22,025 nt of DNA from Coraliomargarita sp. CAG:312 (GTDB lineage: Bacteria; Verrucomicrobiota; Verrucomicrobiia; Opitutales; Intestinicryptomonadaceae): positions 7,528 through 29,552 of the forward strand of contig FR901619.1 of NCBI GenBank assembly GCA_000438015.1, written 5' to 3'. The translations under genes were made by a program, and so were the position numbers. Positions within the stretch are counted from its first letter, which is position 1; each line of letters begins with the position of its first letter. Positions 1-8,151 of this stretch are shown here, in pieces. The notes under the pieces were generated by a model. It did no database searches. It worked only from the letters and a program-made list of their open reading frames with translations, and was not told the origin of the DNA.

Positions 1-2
1 AA

Positions 3-965
3 CCCCCCGCCGATACGGCAGGCGCAATAATGAATCCGCATGTTGCCACATTGCGCGATACGCTCACCGTAGACGAAGCCATTTCAGCAGTCCGAAGAAT
101 GCGCGACGAATACGAGAATATTTACTACCTGTATGTCGTAGACGCCGATGACGCCCTGCAAGGAGTGGTCTCCATGCGCGGGCTTCTGCTTGCGCCGCGG
201 GGTTCGCGCGTCGCCGACATAATGCGCACAAACTTGATCGGTTTGCTGGCGCCGACAATGGACAAAGAAGTTGTCGCGCACATAATGGCGGACACAAATT
301 TCCATACTCTTCCCGTCGTTGATTCTGACAACGAACTTCTAGGGATTATAACCCACGACGACGTTTTGGATATTATGCGGGAGGAAAGCACCGAAGACTT
401 CCAGAAACTCGCAGGCGCAGGCGCTGACGAGGGCCTGTTTGACCCATTGTCAACAAGCATAAAACAGCGCACCCCGTGGCTGTTGGTAAACCTTATAACT
501 GCCTTTATAGCTTCGTTCGTGGTCGGGATTTTTGATTCTAACATAGCCGTCCTTCCGCTGCTTGCCGTCTTTATGCCAATCATCGCCGGAATAGGCGGAA
601 ATACGGGCGCCCAGACATTGGCGGTCACGGTGCGCTCTCTGGCTCTGGGAGAAGTTGGAATTTTCGATATGCGCAATGTCTGTATGAGAGAAACAGCAAA
701 AGGGCTTATCAACGGAATTTTTATCGGGGCCCTCGGTGCCGCAATTGCTTTCATAACAACGGCAAGAATAGACTTCTCCCTGATAGTATGGATCGCCATG
801 CTTATAAATATGGGATTGGGCGGATTTATGGGAAGCTTTATTCCTTTCACATTAAAGCGCATGAATCTGGATCCCGCATCTGGTTCTTCGATATTTACTA
901 CGGGGGTGACGGATTCCGGAGGCTTTTTTATTTTTCTCGGTCTAGGCTCTATTTTTTTGGTCTAA
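3..965 (+). CDS. mgtE: Magnesium transporter MgtE, 5'-truncated by window edge
   Basis: Inner-membrane Mg2+ channel/transporter. The frame is open to the left edge, and the codons before the ATG at 30 encode ADTAGAIM. That resembles the conserved MgtE stretch just before the CBS pair, so position 30 is probably an internal Met and the N-terminal domain lies outside the window. Visible order, numbered from the Met at 30: tandem CBS domains at about residues 1-120 (the cytosolic Mg2+ sensor), a short linker, then a membrane domain at about 155-311 with about five hydrophobic segments. The membrane domain carries the family signature GGNTGAQTLAVTVRSLALGE. The protein stops with TAA at 963-965. 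The next gene begins 211 bases later, and I see no convincing terminator between them. Family assignment is firm; only the start is missing. Confidence 0.93.
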   Translation, partial: PPADTAGAIMNPHVATLRDTLTVDEAISAVRRMRDEYENIYYLYVVDADDALQGVVSMRGLLLAPRGSRVADIMRTNLIGLLAPTMDKEVVAHIMADTNFHTLPVVDSDNELLGIITHDDVLDIMREESTEDFQKLAGAGADEGLFDPLSTSIKQRTPWLLVNLITAFIASFVVGIFDSNIAVLPLLAVFMPIIAGIGGNTGAQTLAVTVRSLALGEVGIFDMRNVCMRETAKGLINGIFIGALGAAIAFITTARIDFSLIVWIAMLINMGLGGFMGSFIPFTLKRMNLDPASGSSIFTTGVTDSGGFFIFLGLGSIFLV

Positions 966-1127
966 AATCCTCCCGCGCCGGCAGCTTCGTCCCGTCCCGC
1001 AAACGCAATTCTTGCGCGGCATACGCCCTGTTTTTGCATATGCGCTAAAAATACGCCGGCAAACCATAGAAAATCCGCCGCCGCGCTTAAAATCCATTAT
1101 TTGGAAGCTTTAAACCGATATTTGTAC

Positions 1128-1155
1128 TTGACCGAAAAAAACAAACCAATAGAAA
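1128..1155 (+). promoter_or_regulatory. Candidate sigma-70 promoter for the acyl-ACP synthetase gene
   Basis: TTGACC at 1128-1133 (5 of 6 consensus) and TAGAAA at 1150-1155 (4 of 6) are separated by 16 bases. Transcription would begin near 1162, upstream of both possible start codons (1177 and 1225). The surroundings are AT-rich, so chance resemblance is possible. Confidence 0.3.
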
Positions 1156-1176
1156 ATAATTCGACAATTATAGGCG

Positions 1177-2889
1177 ATGCGGTTTTGCGCCAATATTAGA
1201 GATACCTATTGGAATAAAATATTGATGAAGGTAATAGACTCAAAAATTTTAGACAGCGGATTTGAAGAATTTGGGCAGTTGGAATTTCTTAACAGAAACC
1301 TCGCCGATATGGCTGTAAGAAATCTTTCAAAGTCAACCCGCAAAGAACATATTTACGACTATTCCTTAAACCGCCATGTCGATAGGGGCACGACTCTGGC
1401 CGTAGCATTGGCGCTAAAAGAATACATATTAAAGAATTTTCCTGACGAAGACCGCATAGGAGTAGCGCTTCCTTCCTGCTTTCCGGGAATCGTGGTCAAT
1501 CTCGCGATTCAAATGGCTGGGAAATCCAGCGTGAATGTCAATTTTACGATGGGTCCAGAAGCTGCCAAAGCATGCCTTGAGCGCGTCGGAATAAAATCGA
1601 TAATAGGTTCGGACAAAGTTAGGGAAAAAGTTTCAGCCCACTCTCCGGATTATCCCTGGACCGACAAATTTTACGACATAGGAAAAATATTAAAACAAAT
1701 AGGCAAAAAGGGAGTTCTCCCCAAACTCATCGCTGTGCGCCTATTGCCGGGATGGTTGTTGTCAAAAATTTATAAAATTCCTTCTGCCGGCGGAGAAAAG
1801 GAAGCGTCAATAATATTCACAAGCGGCTCCGAAGGAATGCCTAAAGCGGCAATTTTAACACACCGCAACATAATGGCAAACTCAATGCAGATGTGGCAGC
1901 TCGGAATAATAGACGGAACTGACACGCTGCACGCAAACTTGCCGCTATTTCATAGTTTCGGACAAACAATACAGGTTTGGTTTTCGTGCATTTTTGGAGT
2001 CAGAAACGTATGCGTGCAAAGCCCTCTGGAAGTCCAAGCGAACTTGGACGCCATGCGCAAGGGACATTCCACAATTATGATAAGCACGCCGACTTTCCTG
2101 CGCTCCTACTACAAAAAAGGCTCTCCAGACGACTTTGCCACTATGCGCGGAGTTATAGGCGGCGCGGAAAAAACTCCCGACGGATTTATAGACATGTGGC
2201 GCAAAAAATTTCCGGACGTCTATTACTGGGAGGGATACGGCTTAACGGAAGCCTCGCCCGTGGTCTGCGTAAATCTTCCGCCGAACTTAAAGCGCGGCAA
2301 GTTCTGCCCGCAGCCGAGCCAAACTAAGGCAAAATCTGTCGGAGAAGTATTTCCCGGAATGCAGTGCGCCGTGAGCGATCCAGACACCGGAGAATTTCTC
2401 CCGATAGGGAGCACGGGACTTCTAAATCTGCGCGGCCCCAACATATTTGCAGGATATTATAAGCAGCCCGAAGAAAACTCCAAGAAGCTTAGGGAAGACG
2501 GATGGCTCAATACCGGAGACTTGGCGCAATTGGATGAAGACGGCTTTATTTTTATAAAAGGAAGGTTAAGCCGTTTTTCCAAAATCGGCGGAGAAATGGT
2601 TCCGCACATGAGCGTAGAAGACTCCATCGTGCGCGCGCTTGGCATACAAGACTCCGAAAAGCCCCTTATCGCAATAGGCTCAAAAATTGATCCCGCAAAA
2701 GGCGAAGCCTTGATACTTCTATCTGCAGTGGATATAGACATGCCCCAACTGCGCCGACTCTTAACCGAGGCGGGCCTCCCAAATTTGTGGATTCCAAAAC
2801 ACACTGTCCGGGTAGAAGCCATCCCGGTTCTTGCAACAGGAAAACTCGACCTTGGCGCCATACACAGAATTTGCGCCAATTGCCAGTAG
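1177..2889 (+). CDS. Acyl-ACP/acyl-CoA synthetase (AMP-binding), Aas synthetase-domain type
   Basis: Adenylate-forming enzyme expected to activate fatty acids with ATP and load them on ACP or CoA. The sequence resembles the C-terminal synthetase half of E. coli Aas (2-acyl-glycerophosphoethanolamine acyltransferase/acyl-ACP synthetase) more than FadD. Motifs from the 1177 start: the P-loop TSGSEGMPKAA at 215-225 (the usual PKG reads PKA), LPLFHSFG in the middle, YGLTEAS at 354-360, TGDL at 446-449, KGR at 461-463, GGEMV after that, and a C-terminal catalytic-type Lys556 in TGKLD. No acyltransferase or transporter domain is attached, unlike E. coli Aas. Neither ATG (1177 or 1225) has a good ribosome binding site; starting at 1225 would remove 16 residues. 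Substrate (ACP or CoA, chain length) cannot be read from sequence. Confidence 0.85.
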   Translation: MRFCANIRDTYWNKILMKVIDSKILDSGFEEFGQLEFLNRNLADMAVRNLSKSTRKEHIYDYSLNRHVDRGTTLAVALALKEYILKNFPDEDRIGVALPSCFPGIVVNLAIQMAGKSSVNVNFTMGPEAAKACLERVGIKSIIGSDKVREKVSAHSPDYPWTDKFYDIGKILKQIGKKGVLPKLIAVRLLPGWLLSKIYKIPSAGGEKEASIIFTSGSEGMPKAAILTHRNIMANSMQMWQLGIIDGTDTLHANLPLFHSFGQTIQVWFSCIFGVRNVCVQSPLEVQANLDAMRKGHSTIMISTPTFLRSYYKKGSPDDFATMRGVIGGAEKTPDGFIDMWRKKFPDVYYWEGYGLTEASPVVCVNLPPNLKRGKFCPQPSQTKAKSVGEVFPGMQCAVSDPDTGEFLPIGSTGLLNLRGPNIFAGYYKQPEENSKKLREDGWLNTGDLAQLDEDGFIFIKGRLSRFSKIGGEMVPHMSVEDSIVRALGIQDSEKPLIAIGSKIDPAKGEALILLSAVDIDMPQLRRLLTEAGLPNLWIPKHTVRVEAIPVLATGKLDLGAIHRICANCQ

Positions 2890-3039
2890 CGGCGCGCCGC
2901 CGCGGGCATTTAAACAAGCGAGTTTCCATTTGGCGCAAGCATCCGGCTAAACACTGCGCTAAGACGCAGATAGCGCGGTTTGCATTGAAAAATTAAACTT
3001 GCTAACCGCGAATATCTCGTGTTTGATGGGCTAAATAAA

Positions 3040-4311
3040 ATGAACAGCAAATTTTTAAAAATCTCCGCTTTCGCATGCCTTGCGGCATGCGCGTGCGTTT
3101 CATACGCCGACCTTGTGTGGACTCCAGACAAGGGCTGGCAAGTTGAAGGAGGCGTTTTGGCAAACGTGCTAGGCGAAAACGTAAAGGTTGCCAATGCGCT
3201 TGAGGCAATGAACGAAGGTAAAGCCGCCCAAGACGCCGGAGATTATTATGTGGCTTTAGGATATTACCAGACAGTCACAAATGACTATCCAGATTCAATA
3301 TTCGCCCCCGAAGCATACTTCCAAATGTCAAAGGTATACGTCGCGCGCGGACAGTTTATGGAGGGGTACAACTGCCTTCAAGAAATAGTCAAGCGATATC
3401 CTGACTATCCTAAATTCAACCAGATCATAGGCGAGCAATATAACATAGCCAGCATTATACAAGGCGGAGCAACCCCCTATTGGTGGGGATGGTTCCCATG
3501 GTTTACAAACTACAACGACGCAATAAAAATCTACGAATCTGTAGTAAGCGACGCACCTTATAGCGACTATGCGCCGATAGCTCTAATGAACATCTCCCTA
3601 ATAGCCCAAGACGAGGGAAAATTCGAAGTGGCATTTGACGCCTTGGACAGGTTGATAAATTCCTATCCGAACAGCATGCTGGCTCCGGACGCATATATGC
3701 AAATGGCAAAAATATACAACGATCTCGTAGAAGGGCCTGAATACGACCAGGCTCCCACAAAAAACGCCATAAGCTTTTACCAAGACTATTTAATACTATT
3801 TCCTGCGGAATCCGAAATTTTGCACGCGGAAGAAGGCCTGGAAAAAATGCAGGACACATACGCGAGAAGCAGGCTTGTAATGGGAGATTTTTACTATTAC
3901 TACCGCAATAATAATGTTGCCGCGTCAATATTTTATAACGAAACAATAACTATTGCCCCGACAAGCAAAGCCGCCGAAGAAGCCAGAGCGCAACTGAAGA
4001 AAATAGACGAGGGAATTCTAGCCCCCATGACTCCGTACGACTGGATTTGGGGCAGGTACAAAAAACCGACAATCGACCAATTTGAAGACGAATCCCGCGT
4101 GGAAGATATGGAAAACGAGGAGTTTGCCGTAATGAGCGTGGACGACTTTCTTCTAACCCCCGGAGCCGCGGTTGAAGAAAAAATAATGCCTGACGGCTCC
4201 GTTGAATCCTACGAAGACTTTCTGCCCGTTTATGGCGAAGGCTTGAACGACTACCTGTTTAACGACGGATTCTACGAATGGTCTCAAAAGGAAATCGACA
4301 ACTCCCTATAG
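3040..4311 (+). CDS. BamD-like TPR outer-membrane assembly lipoprotein
   Basis: Probable periplasmic TPR scaffold of the BAM outer-membrane protein assembly machine. A GTG at 3019 would add seven residues, but the ATG at 3040 gives a normal signal peptide: basic start MNSKFLK, hydrophobic core, lipobox LAAC at residues 14-17. A signal peptidase I site after SYA (residue 23) is the alternative. The mature protein starts with DLVWTPDKGW, followed by several TPR-like helical pairs over about residues 45-310 (YPDSIFAPEAYFQMSKVY, YPNSMLAPDAYMQMAKIY). The protein has 423 residues, against roughly 240-250 for E. coli BamD. The excess includes an insert rich in Trp (residues about 140-160) and an acidic tail from about residue 330. 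The gene lies 4 bases before lptE, fitting an outer-membrane biogenesis operon. Confidence 0.75.
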   Translation: MNSKFLKISAFACLAACACVSYADLVWTPDKGWQVEGGVLANVLGENVKVANALEAMNEGKAAQDAGDYYVALGYYQTVTNDYPDSIFAPEAYFQMSKVYVARGQFMEGYNCLQEIVKRYPDYPKFNQIIGEQYNIASIIQGGATPYWWGWFPWFTNYNDAIKIYESVVSDAPYSDYAPIALMNISLIAQDEGKFEVAFDALDRLINSYPNSMLAPDAYMQMAKIYNDLVEGPEYDQAPTKNAISFYQDYLILFPAESEILHAEEGLEKMQDTYARSRLVMGDFYYYYRNNNVAASIFYNETITIAPTSKAAEEARAQLKKIDEGILAPMTPYDWIWGRYKKPTIDQFEDESRVEDMENEEFAVMSVDDFLLTPGAAVEEKIMPDGSVESYEDFLPVYGEGLNDYLFNDGFYEWSQKEIDNSL

Positions 4312-4315
4312 CAAA

Positions 4316-4843
4316 ATGAAACAAATATCCTGTATTTTCTTGGCTTTTTCGATATGCGCAGCTTTCCTTGCTTGCGGATGCGCGAATTACCGCCTTGCGG
4401 GAACTCCGATAAAACTTCCTTTTTCATCCGTGTACGTCATGCCGGTAAAAAATACGTCTTACGCGCCGCAAGCGGCCAATCTGCTTACCAACCAAATAGT
4501 CAACGCCCTAAACCAAACTCCTGGGCTGCGGACAGCGTACGAAGGCGACGCCCAGGCAGTGCTTCAAGTTGCAATTGTAGATTACAAGTTAATACCCGTC
4601 GCCACCAGTGAGAAAGATACCGCTTTGGCTGCGTCTTATAAGGCGCAAGCAACCGCCCAATGCACTCTTACGCGTTCAAATGGCGAAATTATATTTAAAG
4701 ACAAGCGCGTGAAAGCCGACGCAATGGTATATCCATATTCAAACGGAGAAAACAACCTCATTGGCAACCAATATCAAAATATGCCCGTGCTCATGCGCGA
4801 ACTCGGCAACAGAATTAAAGACGCCGTTATAGGTATATGGTAA
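4316..4843 (+). CDS. lptE: LptE-like lipopolysaccharide assembly lipoprotein
   Basis: LptE plugs and assembles the LptD barrel that inserts LPS into the outer leaflet. The protein of 175 residues begins with a lipoprotein signal: MKQ, a hydrophobic run, then the cysteine pair in ACGC at 19-22. Cys22 is the likelier lipidated residue because ANYRLAGT follows, as in other LptE proteins. The body matches the LptE/DUF4136-like pattern: a strand ending VYVMPVKN, then an amphipathic helix with two conserved Asn residues, then alternating strands. It starts 4 bases after the bamD-like gene, and its last 7 bases overlap the rpe start, so translation is probably coupled. LptE is poorly conserved in sequence, so the call rests on length, lipobox, the opening motif and the neighbour. 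Confidence 0.72.
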   Translation: MKQISCIFLAFSICAAFLACGCANYRLAGTPIKLPFSSVYVMPVKNTSYAPQAANLLTNQIVNALNQTPGLRTAYEGDAQAVLQVAIVDYKLIPVATSEKDTALAASYKAQATAQCTLTRSNGEIIFKDKRVKADAMVYPYSNGENNLIGNQYQNMPVLMRELGNRIKDAVIGIW

Positions 4844-5517
4844 TAAATTCATTGGAAATAGCCCCTTCAATACTGGGCGGAGACCACTCTGCGCTCGCCG
4901 ATTCCGTCGCTAAAATCGCAGAAGCGGGACTTTCGTGGGTTCATGTTGACGTCATGGACGGGCACTTTGTGCCGAACCTTTCTTTTGGGCCCGGCGTTGT
5001 AAAGTCGCTGAAATCTAAGTTCCCCAACCTCTTTTACGACGTCCATCTGATGCTGGACAACCCGCACCTTTATATAAAACCATTTGCAGACGCAGGTTCA
5101 GACCTGATAACCGTGCATGTAGAGCCCCAATATCCAATTTCGGCGACATTGCAGGAAATACATCTTGCCGGCAAAAAGGTCGGAATCTCCCTTAATCCGA
5201 ACACACCTATAGGCGAAATAATACCCTTTTTAACGCAAGTAGACCTAGTTCTGGTAATGAGCGTCCAGCCCGGTTTCGGCGGACAGTCTTTCAATCAAGA
5301 CGCACTTGAAAAAATAAAAAGGCTCGCGGAACTTCGCAGCGAACTGAAGCTTGCCTTCCGCATAGAAGTCGACGGTGGAATAACGTCCGCAAATGTAGCC
5401 GGTTGCATATCCCGCGGGGCAGATACGATTGTTGCCGGAACGGAATTTTTTAAAAACGGCAGCGCGCTGATATCTGCGGCAAAGAATGCCGACGCACAGC
5501 GTTCTGCTGCAAGATAA
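4837..5517 (+). CDS. rpe: Ribulose-phosphate 3-epimerase
   Basis: Cytosolic TIM-barrel enzyme that interconverts ribulose 5-phosphate and xylulose 5-phosphate in the pentose phosphate pathway. It has the normal family length of 226 residues. Visible motifs are APSIL at the N-terminus, VHVDVMDGHFVPNLSFGP at 35-52, DVHLML at 68-73, SVQPGFGGQSF at 142-152 and EVDGGI at 177-182. The usual metal and catalytic positions are present as His36, Asp38, His70 and Asp179. The ATG at 4837 overlaps the lptE stop by 7 bases, which indicates co-transcription with the two envelope genes. This appears to be positional rather than functional linkage. Confidence 0.97.
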   Translation: MVINSLEIAPSILGGDHSALADSVAKIAEAGLSWVHVDVMDGHFVPNLSFGPGVVKSLKSKFPNLFYDVHLMLDNPHLYIKPFADAGSDLITVHVEPQYPISATLQEIHLAGKKVGISLNPNTPIGEIIPFLTQVDLVLVMSVQPGFGGQSFNQDALEKIKRLAELRSELKLAFRIEVDGGITSANVAGCISRGADTIVAGTEFFKNGSALISAAKNADAQRSAAR

Positions 5518-5817
5518 GCAAGCTCGCCTGATTTTACACGCATTAAGCAGCCGAAAATTACAAAGCCGCAGGTTGCGACGCCCCAATAGACAGCGCAAAA
5601 AAATCATCCCGCTTAAATGCCGCTGCGAATTTCCAGTTGCATAAAGAAAAACCTGAGCCCGCAAATCGGCCTTGCGTTAAAGCATTTATTTATAGTTTAG
5701 CAGGCTGAAACAGAATTAATGGGAAAGAGCTAACAAGAAAAATTAGAAAAACAATTCGGCATTGAGACGTTTTTTTTCAGCTCTCCAATAATAAAATTAT
5801 TCCAAAAATAAATTCCT

Positions 5818-5846
5818 GGTTGCAGCCTGTACATTGCGCTGCATCC
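5818..5846. repeat. Inverted repeat/hairpin
   Basis: Arms GGTTGCAGC (5818-5826) and GCTGCATCC (5838-5846) pair with one T-T mismatch across an 11-base loop. A second short hairpin, GGAT/ATCC with a 3-base loop, follows at 5852-5862. On the - strand the first hairpin is followed by a U-rich run, so a weak terminator for the leftward operon is possible. Confidence 0.4.
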
Positions 5847-5947
5847 AAGTAGGATGATATCCAACAGCCACGGCGCGGGATTTGGTGCACAAAACTAAAA
5901 ATAAATTTTCAAGAACTCTATGCAATTGCAAATTCCTAATCTAGGCT

Positions 5948-5973
5948 TTCCCTACTATGCCATACATAGGGAA
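5948..5973. repeat. Palindromic dyad in intergenic region
   Basis: TTCCCTA (5948-5954) is mirrored by TAGGGAA (5967-5973). Inside, TATG (5956-5959) is mirrored by CATA (5961-5964) around a single base. The nearly complete symmetry and tiny centre suit a dimeric DNA-binding site better than an RNA hairpin. It lies between two gene 3' ends, where an operator is not expected. Confidence 0.4.
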
Positions 5974-6086
5974 TCGCTGCCTCGCGCATGCCAATCGATA
6001 TCTATATATAAGCAGCTACACAGCACCTAGTTTAAAAGCAAATTTAACGCATGCAAACGACCAAACCGCCTGAGAGAATCATTTTT

Positions 6087-7259
6087 TTATCTGGCAGAAG
6101 CGTAAATCTTTCGCATATCGTCAATATTGAGTTTCTTAATCGCCCCTATTGTGCGCGAATTGTCGAAACTGCATTTGCGCGCCAATTCGTCAAGCTGGGC
6201 ATCGGTAGGATCTATTCCAAGCTCACGGAGAGAAATAGGCATATCCCACGAAGAAAAAGTGTTTTCGAAAGACGTTATCGTTTTCAGGGCGGCGGAAGCA
6301 GAATCGGATTCGCAAATGCCGAACACATTTTTTCCAAGGCGCGCAAGTTTTTCTGCTGCTTCGGGCATAACATAACGCGCCCATGCGCCCCAAATCGCAG
6401 ACAACCCCGCTCCGTGGGCTACGCCAAACATTCCGCTGAGTTCGTGTTCCAACTGGTGCGAAGCCCAATCTCCAATAAACCGATAGCCAGTGACGCCATT
6501 GTGCGAAAGCGTGGATGCCCACATTATCTCGGCTCGCGCCGCATAATTTTCGGGCTCTAATTGCAGAATTTTGGCGTTTGCGATTACCGTACGTATTAAA
6601 GCCTCTGCTATGGAGTCCTGGAGCATAGTATCTTTTTGGCTTGAGAAATAGCGCTCCAAAGTGTGCATCACTATATCCACACATCCGCTAAAAGTCTGGA
6701 ATTTAGGCAGAGTGCAAGTAAGTTCCGGATTCATAACCGCAAATTTACAATGTCCAAAATCGCTGCTGTATCCGCGCTTCAACATTCCATCGTCATTTGT
6801 AATAACAGACGATTCGCTAGTCTCGCTTCCAGCGGCGGCGATTGTCAAAACCGCGCCGACTGGCGCAGCCCCGCGCGCCTTGCATTTGCCGCAATACAAA
6901 TCCCAAACATCGCAGTCATTGGCAAGCCCATAGGCAATTGCCTTTGACGAGTCTATAACGCTTCCGCCGCCGACAGCCAAAATAAAATCCAATTTCTCCT
7001 TGCGGCACAGCGATATGCCCTCGCGCACTTTTGAAAGCAGAGGGTTCGGAACAACTCCCCCCAACTCCACATACTTTATTCCCGACTTGTCGAGAGACTC
7101 CTCAACTTCTTTTAAAAGGCCCGATCTTATAGCGCTTCCGCCTCCGAAGTGTATTAAAACTCTAGCGCCGCCAAACTCCTTTACAAGTTCGCCTACACGC
7201 GATTGCGTGCCCCTGCCAAAAACTACTTTTGTCGGAACGTAAAATTCAAAATTTTCCAT
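6087..7259 (-). CDS. Iron-containing alcohol dehydrogenase, YqhD/BdhA (butanol dehydrogenase) type
   Basis: Cytosolic NAD(P)H-dependent alcohol/aldehyde oxidoreductase of the type III (Fe-ADH) family. The protein has 390 residues, the normal length. The first domain has FGGGSAIRSG (about 38-47) and AVGGGSVIDSSKA (95-107) for nucleotide binding. The metal ligands fit the family: Asp195 and His199 in VDIVMH, His268 in ASHQLEH, His282 in VAHGAGL. These are one residue later than the ligands I recall for E. coli YqhD (194, 198, 267, 281), which points to the BDH-like, usually NADPH-dependent branch. The start codon lies 12 bases after the stop of the upstream membrane protein gene, so it is probably the last gene of the dnaN-led transcript. 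The role is likely aldehyde reduction or fermentation; the true substrate is unknown. Confidence 0.93.
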   Translation of the reverse strand: MENFEFYVPTKVVFGRGTQSRVGELVKEFGGARVLIHFGGGSAIRSGLLKEVEESLDKSGIKYVELGGVVPNPLLSKVREGISLCRKEKLDFILAVGGGSVIDSSKAIAYGLANDCDVWDLYCGKCKARGAAPVGAVLTIAAAGSETSESSVITNDDGMLKRGYSSDFGHCKFAVMNPELTCTLPKFQTFSGCVDIVMHTLERYFSSQKDTMLQDSIAEALIRTVIANAKILQLEPENYAARAEIMWASTLSHNGVTGYRFIGDWASHQLEHELSGMFGVAHGAGLSAIWGAWARYVMPEAAEKLARLGKNVFGICESDSASAALKTITSFENTFSSWDMPISLRELGIDPTDAQLDELARKCSFDNSRTIGAIKKLNIDDMRKIYASAR

Positions 7260-7271
7260 AATGCAAAGAAT

Positions 7272-8144
7272 TTATTTTATTAAAAACGGAAGATAATTCA
7301 CGAAAATCGTGTCAACCCAAACGCGATATTTGCCTTCCGGAGTCAAAGTTTCGCCGTCGTCGCCTATTGGGTCCGGATACACGAAACCGCCCTCCACTGC
7401 CGACTTTTTAAATTCCGCCAACTGCAGTTTTAACATTTCGGATGTGGAATAGGATATGGGCTGCAATTGCATATCTTTTACGCGCTTGAGATGCATGTCA
7501 ACTAATTTTAGAGGGCTTCCAACAAGCGGATGGCGGCGCACCAAACAGTTCTCGGGATAAGGAAGCCCCGACGGGGAGCTGCTGGCCTCGGTCAAAATGC
7601 TTTTGCCATCCTTAGTTATCGAGATAACATTGGATGCCATAAGAGATATACCCGCGTATGGAATAAATGCCACCCCCAACCGCACGAGCCTGTCGGGAGA
7701 ATCGAAATACGTGGACATAATTTCAATTCCCTCTATGGGTTCGCTCTTAAAAGATCCCGATTTCACAAACCCCCGACCAAGAATGGCATTTTTTATTAAT
7801 ATATGCTTTTTTTGCGCGCTCCATGCAGTTTCAACCTCCTTGTAAGGCGCAAAAATATCATACTGGCTACAACTCATAATCCATATTTGAAGCCAGTACA
7901 GCAAAGACTCCACAAAGACATAGGCGAGCGCCGCAATAGCAAGCCTGGACCAAAGCGGATGCCCGGGTAAAAGAGCCTCCAAAAACACCCCAATGGCCGC
8001 TGTGAAAAAACACAGCCTAAGCCACCTTTTGGCGACAAATAAAATAGGATATTCCGGAAATGCGGCGGCAAGCCATCCCATAAAAATCATCGCGCATAAA
8101 AGCGCGATGATGGGATAATAAATTCCAGCGAAAGAAAACTCCAT
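7272..8144 (-). CDS. Membrane protein of unknown function, coupled to dnaN
   Basis: I do not recognise this family. The product has 290 residues with three hydrophobic segments near the N-terminus (about 8-29, 41-59 and 66-90). A soluble domain of about 200 residues follows, with no motif I can name and a Pro/Asp-rich stretch near 265-275. It lacks a cleavable signal, so it is probably an inner-membrane protein. Orientation of the large domain is uncertain. The ATG at 8144 lies 7 bases after the dnaN stop, and AAAGGG overlapping that stop may act as a ribosome binding site with short spacing, so translation is likely coupled to dnaN. Alcohol dehydrogenase follows after 12 bases. Packing and uninterrupted frame support a real gene. 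Nothing in the sequence shows a link to replication. Confidence 0.8.
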   Translation of the reverse strand: MEFSFAGIYYPIIALLCAMIFMGWLAAAFPEYPILFVAKRWLRLCFFTAAIGVFLEALLPGHPLWSRLAIAALAYVFVESLLYWLQIWIMSCSQYDIFAPYKEVETAWSAQKKHILIKNAILGRGFVKSGSFKSEPIEGIEIMSTYFDSPDRLVRLGVAFIPYAGISLMASNVISITKDGKSILTEASSSPSGLPYPENCLVRRHPLVGSPLKLVDMHLKRVKDMQLQPISYSTSEMLKLQLAEFKKSAVEGGFVYPDPIGDDGETLTPEGKYRVWVDTIFVNYLPFLIK

Positions 8145-8151
8145 TTTCCCT

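Larger units (their letters stand above)
5518..6086. other. Gene-free region between converging genes, with dyads
   Basis: This stretch lies between the 3' ends of rpe (+) and the alcohol dehydrogenase (-). I find no coding frame with recognisable protein content. It is AT-rich, with a T8 run near 5770. It holds a hairpin at 5818-5846, a small one at 5852-5862, and a near-perfect 26-base dyad at 5948-5973. None is followed closely by a clean T tract in the + direction. Reading the - strand, the 5818-5846 hairpin is followed by the U-rich segment ATTTATTTTT, so it could end the leftward transcript. No tRNA or known riboswitch is evident. Confidence 0.6.

Noticed and set aside
125..862. Long - strand open frame inside mgtE
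   Set aside because: Antisense shadow of a clearly conserved MgtE membrane domain; no family resemblance of its own.
2889..2900. Perfect 12-base GC palindrome GCGGCGCGCCGC at the end of the synthetase gene
   Set aside because: No loop and no T tract; likely a chance GC-rich palindrome and not a terminator.
5245..5664. - strand open frame running into the region after rpe
   Set aside because: Mostly antisense to rpe, with a Cys/Arg-rich composition typical of a shadow frame.
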